DNA of 64,000 bases from Candidatus Competibacter denitrificans Run_A_D11 (GCF_001051235.1 NZ_CBTJ020000025.1:31701-95700), one strand, 5' to 3'; shown: positions 18,142 to 27,298, counted from the stretch's first letter. Made by a program: numbers and translations. Notes: generated by a model from the letters alone, not told the origin.

Positions 18142-19006
18142 TACCCAGGTACAGGCTTTCGAGAAGGTGGCGGTAGATCACTTTCAGCAAGCGTTGCTTG
18201 CCCATGTACGGACTTTTTTTCCGCGCCACGCCGAGGTTTTGGGGCCGGCTCAATTGGAGCGGGTTATCCATCATGCTCTGCAAAAAGCGGCGCGGCGCAA
18301 TCTGAAGACGGAGCGGGCGGTTTTCTTGTACACCGGCTTGCTGTTGATGCTGGGAAGCGAGTTTGACAAGGACCCGCAGCTACCATGGGTGGTCTGGCGA
18401 CCGGAACCCGTGCCGTCCGAGGAAGTGGCAGGAGAAGCCGAGAAAGAGCAGGCTATTGACCAGAAAAGCCCCGATGCCCACGTCGAAGGTCTATACGGCC
18501 AGGCCATGAAGTTTCTGGATCGGGCGGTTGGTGCGGAGAATCAGTTTTTGCAGAGAACGGTCGAGGCTTTATGCCAAGCCCGGATCTTTGATGAGGTCCC
18601 TTCTGCGCCAAGTTTCGGTCACCGATTGTTGCTGTTATTACAGATGCTGGGGCCGGAGCGCTATCGTATCATCGGCGAAGGGCCGCTGCGCGAGCTGGTT
18701 CGGCACGGCTATGAAAGCGCGAAACGCTACGGAATGGTCAGTGAGCGGGAGATCATGCACTACATGGCACTGGCTTTCGTGCTGGGAAGCGGGTTTGTGC
18801 GTGACCCGCTGTATCCTTGGGCAGGGAGTGTGCTGAGCAGCTCAGCAAAAACTGACGGCGCAGCAAAGGGGCGGGGAGCCGCCTTGTGGCAGGCGGCCCT
18901 AGAACATCTTAGCCGATGCCTACCCGCTTGTCCCCGGCGGGCCGAGCAAAGCGCAGCAGCGTTGGCGCGCCCAAATGAATCTTATAACCGGATCATTGAG
19001 GGTTAG
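18125..19006 (+). CDS. Type VI-associated hypothetical protein with an internal duplication
   Basis: 294-aa, mainly helical-looking protein with no enzymatic motif that I recognise. It contains two copies of a module of about 52 residues (39-91 and 183-233). Shared features are a Leu-rich helix, a His followed by an Ala/Arg-rich helix (HHALQKAARRNLKTER against RHGYESAKRYGMVSER), then LGSEFDKDPQLPW against LGSGFVRDPLYPW. Single-module relatives seem familiar to me beside VgrG/DUF4123 genes, but I cannot name a family. The ATG at 18125 has GGGAG 7 bases upstream; another in-frame ATG lies at 18134. It occupies the position where cargo effectors or their accessory proteins usually sit, with no immunity gene evident after it (the next gene is on the opposite strand). 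Could be effector, co-chaperone or structural adaptor. Confidence 0.6.
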   Translation: MLVMRDTQVQAFEKVAVDHFQQALLAHVRTFFPRHAEVLGPAQLERVIHHALQKAARRNLKTERAVFLYTGLLLMLGSEFDKDPQLPWVVWRPEPVPSEEVAGEAEKEQAIDQKSPDAHVEGLYGQAMKFLDRAVGAENQFLQRTVEALCQARIFDEVPSAPSFGHRLLLLLQMLGPERYRIIGEGPLRELVRHGYESAKRYGMVSEREIMHYMALAFVLGSGFVRDPLYPWAGSVLSSSAKTDGAAKGRGAALWQAALEHLSRCLPACPRRAEQSAAALARPNESYNRIIEG

Positions 19007-19025
19007 CTGCAAAGCCTCCTGGCAT

Positions 19026-20261
19026 TCACAGCAGAATTTCCGGGCAGGGCGGGTGACTAAGAAACGACGTTGGGCTGGCGGTCAACCCATAGGCGCCGGA
19101 TTGAAAGACGACGATCAAATCGCCGATATCCGCTTTCGGTAACTCCATCCGCTCGGCAAGAATATCGAGTGGCGTACACAAGGGGCCGACGACCGTCACG
19201 GTTTCCCGCTCAGTTCCAATAACGCGATTACCGACAGCGACTGGATAGTTCTTACGAATCACCTGGCCAAAGTTGCCGGAAGCCGCCAGATGATGATGTA
19301 AGCCACCATTGGTGATCAGAAATGTATGGCCGCGTGATACTTTGCGGTCAATCACTTCGGCGACATAAATACCCGCCTCTCCCACCAGATAGCGACCCAA
19401 CTCTAAGATCACCCGCGCCACCGGGAGTTGTTGCTTCACTATCGGTAGCCAGCGAGCCAGATTGGCGGCGATGGGCGCTAGATCCAGGGGGGTGTCGCCA
19501 GGAAAGTAAGGGATGCCGAAACCACCACCGATGTTGAGCGAACAGACCGGCGTGGGCGCATCCACCGCCAAGCGCAGCGCGAGTTCAAAAGTCTGATTTT
19601 GCGCCTCAATGATGGCTGCGGGCCGCAGGTTCTGCGAGCCGCTGAAAATGTGAAAGCCTTGAAAATCAAGTGCTAGATCGCTGATTTGCCGCAGCAGCCT
19701 CGGTACCTGTTCGGCATCGACTCCAAAGGGTTTAGGGCCGCCGCCCATCTTCATGCCGGCGGCTTTTAGCTCGAAATCGGCATTGACCCGCACCGCCACG
19801 CGCGCGGGTCGTTGCTGTTCCTGGCTTAACCGAGCGACGGTTTCCGTTTCATTGAAGGATTCCAGATGAATAGTGATGCCGGCGGCAATAGCGGCCGCCA
19901 GTTCCATTGGCCTTTTGCCAGGGCCGGCAAAACTGATTGCCGCAGGCGCCATTCCCGCATCCAATGCGATGTGCAGTTCGCCCAGTGAGGCGACATCGAA
20001 ACCATTCACCAAACCGGCCATGTGCTGCACCAGAGCCGGCATCGGATTGGCTTTAATCGCATAGTGCAACTCGACAGCTGACGGCAGTACGCCACGCAGT
20101 GACGCCACTCGTTCGGTCAGGAGATGCCGGTCATAGGCATAAAAGGGCGTTTGTCCGACTCGCATAGCCAGTTGGGTCAGTGGCATACCACCGATCTGCA
20201 AACAATCATCAATCACCGGAAACTGGGCTAGAGGTGGATGGACTGGGCGGCCGTCGCTCAT
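19026..20261 (-). CDS. PLP-dependent decarboxylase, exosortase-A-associated (LysA-like fold)
   Basis: 411-aa fold-type III PLP enzyme related to diaminopimelate and ornithine decarboxylases and close to the exosortase-A-associated subgroup (TIGR03099-like). The PLP lysine is K70 in ELHYAIKANPMP. The phosphate-binding glycine loop is SLNIGGGFGIPYF. The second-subunit catalytic motif is GPLCTPLDIL (Cys with following Asp), and the C-terminal tyrosine motif is FQSGAYGLTASPT. It starts with ATG inside the stop of the preceding ligase gene (ATGA), so the two are translated as a pair. Together they probably make and activate a building block or modifier for the exopolysaccharide; the actual substrate is not established from sequence. 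Confidence 0.86.
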   Translation of the reverse strand: MSDGRPVHPPLAQFPVIDDCLQIGGMPLTQLAMRVGQTPFYAYDRHLLTERVASLRGVLPSAVELHYAIKANPMPALVQHMAGLVNGFDVASLGELHIALDAGMAPAAISFAGPGKRPMELAAAIAAGITIHLESFNETETVARLSQEQQRPARVAVRVNADFELKAAGMKMGGGPKPFGVDAEQVPRLLRQISDLALDFQGFHIFSGSQNLRPAAIIEAQNQTFELALRLAVDAPTPVCSLNIGGGFGIPYFPGDTPLDLAPIAANLARWLPIVKQQLPVARVILELGRYLVGEAGIYVAEVIDRKVSRGHTFLITNGGLHHHLAASGNFGQVIRKNYPVAVGNRVIGTERETVTVVGPLCTPLDILAERMELPKADIGDLIVVFQSGAYGLTASPTSFLSHPPCPEILL

Positions 20262-21847
20262 GGCTTATTCTCTACAAACAAGTCACATAACTCTGCGGCC
20301 AATGCTTTGCGGTCGATCTTGCCGTTAGGATTGCGGGGCAAATCCGCTTGGCGCGTGATGATTTGCAGCGGAACCATAAAGTTCGGCAGGTGTTGTTTAC
20401 AGTGGTTGATCAGTTCGCTCTCGTTTAGCCCCTGTTCCAGCAATTTGATGACAGCGACAACGGCTTGACCCAAGGCCGGGTGCGGGATACCGAGCGCTGC
20501 GGCCTCGGCGATGCGGCCGCTGCCGTATAGTACGTCCTCAATCTCGCTGGGACTGACTCGATAGCCGGAGGTTTTGATCATATCGTCTTTGCGGCCGATG
20601 AAATATAGAAAGCCCTCTTGATCGGCGCGCACGGTATCCCCTGACCAAACGGCCATTTCGACCAGGGGCAAGCCGGGGTCTTGTCCAGGAACGGGACGAA
20701 AGCGTTCGGCGGTCTTGGCGGGATCATTCCAGTAACCCTGCGCGACCAATGAACCCCGATGGACCAGTTCGCCGGGTTCATCGGGTTCGCACGGTGTGCC
20801 GTTTTCGCGCACGATGAGGATCTCGGCGTTGGGAATCGCCTTACCGATGGAGTCCGGCCGCTGGTCGATTTCTTCAGGCGGCAAATAGGTAGAGCGGAAC
20901 GCTTCGGTCAGGCCATACATCAAGAACGGTATGGTGTTGGGCAAGGCCCGCCGGAGAGCCGCTAATGTCGCACGCGGCATCGCGCCTCCTGAGTTGGTGA
21001 AATAGCGCAAGCTTTCTGCCGCCGCGCCGGGCCATTCAAGCTGGGCCAGTTGTACCCACATTGGGGGAACGGCCGCCAACCCGGTGACCTTTTCGCGGAC
21101 GACAGTAGTGATGACATCACGCGGCAGCAGATAATCCATCAAGATGACGGATGCGCCGACTGCGAAAGCCGTGGTTAGTTGGCTTAAGCCGTAGTCAAAA
21201 CTCAGAGGCAGAATGGCCAGAATGCGGTCGGTGGCTTGATTGGCCAGATAATCTGCCACGCTGTGCGCGCCTGTGATCATGTTGCGATGGGAGAGGACGA
21301 CGCCCTTCGGCTTGCCGGTACTGCCAGAGGTATAGAGAATGGCCGCCATGTCGATGTCGATGGCGTGGGTTCTGCCTTCACCGGCGGCGCTGGCCGTTAG
21401 CAGATCGGGCCAACTCAGTGTTTTCAGAGTATTCAATTCCCCCAGCGCAGCAGCGTCTACTAAAATCAGAGTGTGCAAGTCAGGGCATTGAGCGAAATGG
21501 GGTTGTAGAGTTTCCGCGCGGTCGCGGGCTGTGACCAAAACCCGCACGTTACAATCCCGGACAATGTAGGCGACTTGCTCCGGCTTCAGCAACGGATTGA
21601 CCGGTACAAACACCCCATCGGCCAAAGCCGTACCGAACAGGGCGACCACCGTTTCGTGTCGTTTGGGCAGATAGACAGCGATGCGCTCACCGCGCCGCAG
21701 GCCCAATGCCCGCAGCCCGCCCGCAGCGGCCTGAACCTCCGCAGCCAGTGTGGCGTAATCAAGGGCGGTTTGCCGATGGACCACGGCGGTCGCATCGGGG
21801 CGGTGATTTGCCTGTTCCAGAATAAGTTCGTGCAGCAATCTGACCAT
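20258..21847 (-). CDS. AMP-forming acyl-CoA/acyl ligase, exosortase-A-associated
   Basis: 529-aa adenylate-forming enzyme of the ANL superfamily, resembling the group found in exosortase-A loci (TIGR03098-like). Motifs in order: phosphate loop AILYTSGSTGKPKGVVLSH (A3), aromatic loop MYGLTEAFRSTYLP (A5), the D/G hinge segments SGDTVRAD and GRKDDMIKTSGYRVSP (A7-A8), and the catalytic lysine in NPNGKIDRKAL (A10). The enzyme should activate a carboxylate as acyl-AMP and transfer it to CoA or to a carrier-protein thiol. No acyl carrier protein gene is adjacent, although one often accompanies this pair elsewhere. It shares a promoter region with the divergent glutaredoxin/FadL gene (21848-21966). 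Confidence 0.86.
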   Translation of the reverse strand: MVRLLHELILEQANHRPDATAVVHRQTALDYATLAAEVQAAAGGLRALGLRRGERIAVYLPKRHETVVALFGTALADGVFVPVNPLLKPEQVAYIVRDCNVRVLVTARDRAETLQPHFAQCPDLHTLILVDAAALGELNTLKTLSWPDLLTASAAGEGRTHAIDIDMAAILYTSGSTGKPKGVVLSHRNMITGAHSVADYLANQATDRILAILPLSFDYGLSQLTTAFAVGASVILMDYLLPRDVITTVVREKVTGLAAVPPMWVQLAQLEWPGAAAESLRYFTNSGGAMPRATLAALRRALPNTIPFLMYGLTEAFRSTYLPPEEIDQRPDSIGKAIPNAEILIVRENGTPCEPDEPGELVHRGSLVAQGYWNDPAKTAERFRPVPGQDPGLPLVEMAVWSGDTVRADQEGFLYFIGRKDDMIKTSGYRVSPSEIEDVLYGSGRIAEAAALGIPHPALGQAVVAVIKLLEQGLNESELINHCKQHLPNFMVPLQIITRQADLPRNPNGKIDRKALAAELCDLFVENKP

Positions 21848-21966
21848 GGAGGATTCGGGCGAATGAACTTGAATGAATACGGATGGACGGGGCTAATGAT
21901 AGTCCTTCCCGCCGCAGTGAGATAATAGGTGGCTCTGCCATCCGCGCTTATTGGAGAGAACTTGCC

Positions 21967-22221
21967 ATGCAGAGACCACCGCTTTGCCAATCGGCTCTAT
22001 TGCTTTATGGGACCGATGGCTGCCATCTCTGTGAGCAAGCCGAAGCTTTCCTGCACGCGGCGGGCGTCACCGTCGAGTGTGTGGATATCGCCGATCATGA
22101 GGATCTATTGGATCTCTATGGTACTCGTATTCCCGTGCTGCGGCGGTCGGATACCGGCCAAGAATTGGCTTGGCCTTTTGATGGCGTGGCGATAAGTCAC
22201 TTTTTGGCAAGAGGTAAATCA
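21967..22221 (+). CDS. Glutaredoxin-like (DUF836) domain, open in frame into fadL
   Basis: About 85 residues forming a thioredoxin-fold glutaredoxin-like domain. A first strand ALLLYG leads to the redox motif GCHLCEQAEAFL (CxxC), then VECVDIADHEDLLDLYG and the cis-proline motif TRIPVLRR, finishing in FDGVAISHFLAR, where this family normally ends. The ATG at 21967 follows GGAGAG at a spacing of 9 bases. No stop codon occurs before the downstream FadL start at 22222, so the reading frame is a single one to 23571. The downstream part has its own ribosome site and signal peptide. I read this as two genes whose separating stop was lost, or a very unusual fusion. The end coordinate marks the domain boundary, not a stop. 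Confidence 0.65.
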
Positions 22222-23571
22222 ATGACAAGGCAAACATCGTGTACTTATCTGCTGGCGCTTGCGCTCGGCGTCATGGCAAGCCTGGCTCTGACCGAACCGG
22301 CGACCGCCGCCGGCCTGCAAATCTCCGAACAGAGCGTTACTGGCCTGGGCCGCGCATTTGCAGGGGGCGGGTTGGTCAACGACGACGTTTCCGCTGCGTA
22401 CTACAATCCCGCCGATCTGATGTTGGATCAGGGAAATCAGGTACAGATGGGGATGACGTTTATCGGGATCGGTATGAAGACAAACAACGCCGGCTCGTCA
22501 GTCCGACTGCCGGGTAATTTGAACGCCGTGCTCACTCGAACCGGCACTGTTCCGGTCTTTGTCACGACGCCGGCAGTGGGGCGCGCCGATGATGGAGGAA
22601 CGGACAGCCTGGTCCCCAACGGTTTTTATGCCACCAATCTCAATGACCGGATGCGATTTGGCCTCAGCATTACCGCTCCCTTCGCGGTCAGCACCAACTA
22701 CGGCAGAAATTGGGTGGGCCGTTACCATGCGGTTGAGTCGGAGTTGCTGACGGTCGATATCAATCCCTCGCTAGCCTATCGAATAAACGAACATTTCTCG
22801 GTCGGGGCTGGTGTCAGCGCGCAGTATGCCAAGGCACGGCTCACTCAGGCGCTGTTTAATCCCTTGAGTGCTTTCGTGAAGGATGGTTATGCCGAGGTTG
22901 AGGCTGATGGCTGGGGGTTTGGTTACAATCTGGGCGCGCTATACGAGCTTGATCCAAATACCCGGTTCAGTCTCAGTTATCGCTCGCGCATCAAACACTC
23001 GGTGGAGGGCGAACGGACCATCTCCGATTACATCGCCAGCCGCAACGGCGTTTTACCCGGTAAAGCCGACGTGACCTTGCCCGATTGGGTAGGGTTGGCC
23101 GCTTATCGGCGGCTTGATGAGCGTTGGGCGGTCATGAGCAGCATACGCTGGACCAACTGGAGTTTGTTCGACAAGCTGCAAACCGATTTCAGTGATGGCA
23201 CGAGCAGCGTGACCCCAGAAAATTGGCAGGACAGTTGGGCGTTCAGCATCGGTGCCAGTTACGATTACAGCCCGGAATGGACCTTTCGCGCCGGTTACGT
23301 TTACGAACAGACGCCGGTTCCTTCGGCGCAATATCGCACGCCGCGCATTCCTGACAATGATCGCAATGCCTTCGCGCTGGGCTTCAGCTATCATCCTGAC
23401 CGATGGCTATCTGTCGATTTCGGCTACATGTACATCGCGTTTAAAAAGGCTCATACGGAAAATACCATCGATTTGATCCCGACTTCCCCTGGACTCATCA
23501 CCGACACCTTGCGGCTTGACTATGACGGTACGGGCCATTTGATCGGGTTGCAGGCCAGTTACCGGTTTTAA
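22222..23571 (+). CDS. fadL: FadL-family outer-membrane long-chain fatty acid transporter
   Basis: 450-aa FadL-type porin (TodX/FadL family) that admits hydrophobic compounds across the outer membrane. The sequence opens with a classical signal peptide (Met-Thr-Arg, hydrophobic core LLALALGVMASLAL, cleavage near ATAA|GLQ). The mature start GLQISEQSVTGLGRAFAG and the hatch motif AAYYNPADLM are diagnostic of the family. The rest alternates like a 14-strand barrel, ends in LQASYRF with the C-terminal phenylalanine, and carries WSLFDKLQTDF and PDWVGLAAYRRL strands. AGAGG lies about 9 bases before the ATG at 22222, supporting independent initiation even though the frame is open from the glutaredoxin-like domain. 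A strong terminator follows. The neighbouring beta-oxidation genes fit fatty acid uptake. Confidence 0.9.
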   Translation: MTRQTSCTYLLALALGVMASLALTEPATAAGLQISEQSVTGLGRAFAGGGLVNDDVSAAYYNPADLMLDQGNQVQMGMTFIGIGMKTNNAGSSVRLPGNLNAVLTRTGTVPVFVTTPAVGRADDGGTDSLVPNGFYATNLNDRMRFGLSITAPFAVSTNYGRNWVGRYHAVESELLTVDINPSLAYRINEHFSVGAGVSAQYAKARLTQALFNPLSAFVKDGYAEVEADGWGFGYNLGALYELDPNTRFSLSYRSRIKHSVEGERTISDYIASRNGVLPGKADVTLPDWVGLAAYRRLDERWAVMSSIRWTNWSLFDKLQTDFSDGTSSVTPENWQDSWAFSIGASYDYSPEWTFRAGYVYEQTPVPSAQYRTPRIPDNDRNAFALGFSYHPDRWLSVDFGYMYIAFKKAHTENTIDLIPTSPGLITDTLRLDYDGTGHLIGLQASYRF

Positions 23572-23597
23572 GCCTTAGCGACGATCATCAGACCGAT

Positions 23598-23628
23598 AAA
23601 GCCGGGGATTTACCCCGGCTTTATTTTT
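23598..23628 (+). terminator. Rho-independent terminator after fadL
   Basis: Perfect 10-bp inverted repeat (AAAGCCGGGG and CCCCGGCTTT) with a 5-base loop, followed by ATTTTT. It lies 26 bases after the fadL stop and before the beta-oxidation genes, separating the two transcription units. Confidence 0.88.
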
Positions 23629-23700
23629 AGGGGTAGACCGAGAGATACTGCTTTCCGTGTGGTTGTGGGTTTCGACAGCCTGAAGCGAGGGTATGAACGC

Positions 23701-26061
23701 ATGAATAACGCAGCAGCCATCCGTCAGGTGGCGGTTCTGGGGGCGGGTGTGATGGGCGCGCAGATTGCCGCGCATCTGGCCAATGCCGATATGCCGGTGG
23801 TGTTGTTCGACCTACCGGCCAAAGAGGGCGATCCCAATGGTATCGCCACCAAAGCGATTGCTAATCTGGCCAAGCTGAACCCCGCACCGCTGGCGATCAA
23901 GGAGCGCGCCCAGCTTATCCAGCCGGCCAATTACGACCAGCATTTGGAAGCGCTACGGACTTGCGATCTGCTGATTGAGGCCATCGCCGAACGGCCCGAT
24001 TGGAAAGCCGACCTTTACCGGCGGGTCACGCCCTATCTCAACGACCGGGCCATTCTGGCGACCAACACTTCCGGCTTACCACTCAGTGCGCTGGCGCAAT
24101 CGGTGCCGGACACGGTGCGTTCGCGCTTCTGCGGCATCCATTTTTTCAACCCGCCGCGCTACATGGCGCTGGTGGAGTTGATCCCGTGCGCGACCACCGA
24201 TCCCGCGATTCTCGATCTGCTGGAAACCTTCCTGGTCAGCACCTTGGGCAAAGGCGTGGTGCGAGGCAAGGACACGCCCAACTTCATCGCCAACCGCATC
24301 GGCGTGTTTTCGATGGCCGCCATCATGCACCAGACCCAAGTGTTTGGCTTAGGGCTGGATTTGGTGGACGCGCTGACCGGCCCCGCGATAGGTCGGGCCA
24401 AAAGTGCCACCTACCGCACCGCCGATATTGTTGGTTTGGATACCATGGATCATGTGTTCAAGGGTTCGGCGCACGCGCTGCCGCAAGACCCCTGGCGCTC
24501 GTATTACCAGGTGCCTGATTGGTTGAATACCTTGATCGCAAAGGGTGCGCTCGGTCAGAAAAGTGGTGCCGGTTTTTACGCCGGCAAAGGCAAGCAGGTT
24601 TTTGATCCCACCACGGGCACTTATCGGGATGCCGGAGCCAAGCCGGATGAGGCGGTACAGGCGATTCTCAAGCGCAAAAATCCCGCCGAAAAATTCGCCG
24701 CACTCCGGGCCAGTGACCACCCACAAGCCCAATTCCTGTGGGCCATTCACCGCGATGTATTTCATTACGCAGCGGTGTTGCTGGCGGAAATCGCTGATAA
24801 CGCCCGTGATGTCGATTTTGCGATCCGCTGGGGCTACGGCTGGAGCCTGGGGCCGTTTGAGATTTGGCAAGCGGCTGGCTGGAAGCAGGTCGCGGCGTGG
24901 ATTGCCGCAGACATCGCCGCTGGCAAGGCATTGACGACTACCCCGCTACCGGCCTGGGTCGATCAGGTGGACGGGGTGCATCGACCGCAAGGTTCCTATT
25001 CGGCGGCGGAAAATGCTTACAAGCCGCGTTCGAGCCTGCCGGTCTATCAGCGCCAGCTTTATCCCGAACCGGTGTTGGGTGAAGCGCCGCACCGTTACGG
25101 CGAGACCGTGTTCGAGAACAGCGGCGCGCGGCTGTGGACGACTGGCGATGGCATCGGCATCTTGAGTTTCAAGACCAAGCTGCATGTCATCGGCGATGAC
25201 GTGTTGGAGGCTGTGCTGGCAAGCCTGAACATCGCCGAACGGGATTTTGCCGGTTTGGTGCTGTGGCAGACCGAAGCGCCGTTCAGCGCCGGAGCCAATC
25301 TGGCCGAGGCCGTGTCGGTGGTTTTGGCTGGTGATTTCGTTAGCTTTGAGAAAGCGGTCGCCAAATTCCAGCAAACCACTGCCGCACTGCGTTATTCAGC
25401 GATTCCGGTAGTGGGGGCGGTGCAAGGGCTGGCGCTCGGCGGTGGTTGCGAGTTTTTGATGCACTGCGACCGGGTGGTGGCCGCGTTGGAAAGCTACATC
25501 GGCTTGGTCGAGGTCGGCGTTGGCCTGATTCCGGCCGGTGGCGGTTGCAAAGAATTCGCCCGGCGTGCGATGGATGAGGCCAAAGGCGGCGATTTGTTGC
25601 CGTTTCTGCGGCCGTACTTTGAAGCGATGGCGATGGCCAAAGTGTCGCGCAGCGCCGAAGAAGCCCAGCAACTGGGCTATCTCAAACCGTCCGATGTGAT
25701 CATCTTCAATCCTTACGAACTGCTGTATGTCGCCAAAGCACAAGTCCGGGCACTGGCAGAAACCGGCTACCGGCCGCCGCAGCCGCGCCCGATCCGGGTA
25801 GCGGGCCGCACCGGTATGGCCGCTTTCCAGATGGCGCTGGTCAATATGCGCGATGGCGGTTTCATCTCAGCGCATGACGATCAAGTCAGCCTCAAGATCG
25901 CCACCGCCTTATGCGGCGGTGAGGTGGACGCCAATACTTGGGTCGATGAGGCTTGGTTGCTCGGTTTGGAGCGGCAGGCATTCGTCGAGCTGGCCAAGAC
26001 GCCGCTAACGCAAGCCCGGATTGAGCACATGCTGAAGACTGGCAAGCCGTTGCGCAACTGA
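23701..26061 (+). CDS. 3-hydroxyacyl-CoA dehydrogenase/enoyl-CoA hydratase (FadN-like)
   Basis: 786-aa bifunctional beta-oxidation enzyme with dehydrogenase first and hydratase last, the order of B. subtilis FadN and opposite to E. coli FadB. The NAD-binding loop is VLGAGVMGAQIA (G14, G16, G19). The dehydrogenase catalytic region shows FCGIHFFNPPRYMALVELI and the NFIANRIGVF helix. The C-terminal crotonase domain (about 490-700) has the oxyanion segment FSAGANLAEA and both catalytic glutamates, in ALGGGCEFLM and GLVEVGVGLIPAGGG. It therefore looks fully competent. An in-frame GTG at 23659 exists, but the ATG at 23701 gives the normal start just before the Rossmann fold. It is followed 17 bases later by the thiolase gene, forming the last steps of fatty acid oxidation. 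Confidence 0.92.
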   Translation: MNNAAAIRQVAVLGAGVMGAQIAAHLANADMPVVLFDLPAKEGDPNGIATKAIANLAKLNPAPLAIKERAQLIQPANYDQHLEALRTCDLLIEAIAERPDWKADLYRRVTPYLNDRAILATNTSGLPLSALAQSVPDTVRSRFCGIHFFNPPRYMALVELIPCATTDPAILDLLETFLVSTLGKGVVRGKDTPNFIANRIGVFSMAAIMHQTQVFGLGLDLVDALTGPAIGRAKSATYRTADIVGLDTMDHVFKGSAHALPQDPWRSYYQVPDWLNTLIAKGALGQKSGAGFYAGKGKQVFDPTTGTYRDAGAKPDEAVQAILKRKNPAEKFAALRASDHPQAQFLWAIHRDVFHYAAVLLAEIADNARDVDFAIRWGYGWSLGPFEIWQAAGWKQVAAWIAADIAAGKALTTTPLPAWVDQVDGVHRPQGSYSAAENAYKPRSSLPVYQRQLYPEPVLGEAPHRYGETVFENSGARLWTTGDGIGILSFKTKLHVIGDDVLEAVLASLNIAERDFAGLVLWQTEAPFSAGANLAEAVSVVLAGDFVSFEKAVAKFQQTTAALRYSAIPVVGAVQGLALGGGCEFLMHCDRVVAALESYIGLVEVGVGLIPAGGGCKEFARRAMDEAKGGDLLPFLRPYFEAMAMAKVSRSAEEAQQLGYLKPSDVIIFNPYELLYVAKAQVRALAETGYRPPQPRPIRVAGRTGMAAFQMALVNMRDGGFISAHDDQVSLKIATALCGGEVDANTWVDEAWLLGLERQAFVELAKTPLTQARIEHMLKTGKPLRN

Positions 26062-26078
26062 TCGCGGGGGAGATGAGA

Positions 26079-27275
26079 ATGAGCAAACAGATTCAGGATG
26101 CGTATATCGTAGCCGCCGCGCGTACCCCGGTGGGAAAGGTGCGCGGCGCGTTTCGCAACACCCGCCCGGACGATTTGCTGGCCCATGTGTTGCGTGGTGT
26201 CTTGGCGCACTGTCCGGGGCTGGACCCCCAGCAGATCGGCGATGTGATCGTCGGGTGCGCCATGCCGGAAGCCGAGCAGGGGATGAATGTCGCCCGCATC
26301 GGTCTGTTACTGGCCGGTTTGCCGGACAGCGTGCCGGGCCTGACAATCAACCGTTTTTGCGCCTCCGGGTTGCAGGCGGTGGCGCAGGCTGCCGACCGCA
26401 TCCGCCTGGGCGAGGCCGAGGTCATGCTCGCCGCTGGCACCGAGACCATGACCCTGATTCCAATGGGTGGTAACAAGATCGCGCTCAACCCAGCGGTGTT
26501 TGCCACGCAGGAGCATCTCGGCATCGCCTACGGTATGGGCCTGACGGCGGAGAAGGTCGCGGAGCAGTGGCAGATTTCCCGTGAGGATCAGGACGCCTTT
26601 GCGGTGGAAAGCCATCGCCGCGCCGCTGCCGCCATCAAGAGCGGTGAATTCAAACAGGAAATTTTGCCCTATACCGTGATCGAGCGTTCGCCGGACAGCC
26701 GGACGATGCAGGTGCAAATCCGCGAGCGGGTGGTGGAACATGACGAAGGCCCGCGCGCTGATTCCAGCTTGGAGGCTTTGGCGAAGCTCAAGCCGGTGTT
26801 CGCTGCTCGTGGCAGTGTCACTGCCGGCAACAGCTCGCAGATGAGCGACGGCGCGGGGGCGGTATTGCTGATGAGTGAACGGATGGTCAAGCAGTTGAAC
26901 CTGCAACCGTTGGCACGTTTTGTCAGTTACGCCGTGGCGGGTGTGCCACCGCAGATTATGGGTATTGGCCCGATTGCCGCGATTCCAAAAGCCTTGGAAC
27001 GAGCCGGATTAACACAGGCTGATCTCGACTGGATCGAACTGAACGAGGCGTTCGCTGCTCAAAGCTTGGCCGTGATCCGCGAACTGAAACTCGATCCGGC
27101 CAAGGTCAATCCACTGGGTGGCGCCATTGCGCTGGGTCATCCCTTGGGCGCGACCGGTGCGATTCGAGTTGCCACCTTGCTTCATGGGCTACGCCGTCGT
27201 GGTAAAAAATACGGTATGGTCACGATGTGCATCGGTACCGGCATGGGCGCCGCCGGCGTGTTTGAGGCGCTTTAA
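26079..27275 (+). CDS. Acetyl-CoA C-acyltransferase (3-ketoacyl-CoA thiolase)
   Basis: 398-aa thiolase. The nucleophilic cysteine is C94 in INRFCASGLQA. The His of the active site is in GGAIALGHPLGATGA and the second acid/base cysteine in MCIGTGMGAAG. The family start QDAYIVAAARTPVGK is clear. Two ATGs compete: 26073 lies directly against the GGGGGAGA ribosome site, while 26079 is spaced 6-7 bases from it, so 26079 is preferred. Paired with the FadN-like enzyme it cleaves 3-ketoacyl-CoA to acetyl-CoA and a shortened acyl-CoA. An acyl-CoA dehydrogenase is not present in the window, so the first step must be encoded elsewhere. Confidence 0.93.
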   Translation: MSKQIQDAYIVAAARTPVGKVRGAFRNTRPDDLLAHVLRGVLAHCPGLDPQQIGDVIVGCAMPEAEQGMNVARIGLLLAGLPDSVPGLTINRFCASGLQAVAQAADRIRLGEAEVMLAAGTETMTLIPMGGNKIALNPAVFATQEHLGIAYGMGLTAEKVAEQWQISREDQDAFAVESHRRAAAAIKSGEFKQEILPYTVIERSPDSRTMQVQIRERVVEHDEGPRADSSLEALAKLKPVFAARGSVTAGNSSQMSDGAGAVLLMSERMVKQLNLQPLARFVSYAVAGVPPQIMGIGPIAAIPKALERAGLTQADLDWIELNEAFAAQSLAVIRELKLDPAKVNPLGGAIALGHPLGATGAIRVATLLHGLRRRGKKYGMVTMCIGTGMGAAGVFEAL

Positions 27276-27298
27276 CCGAACGAGAAGGAATGTGGGCT

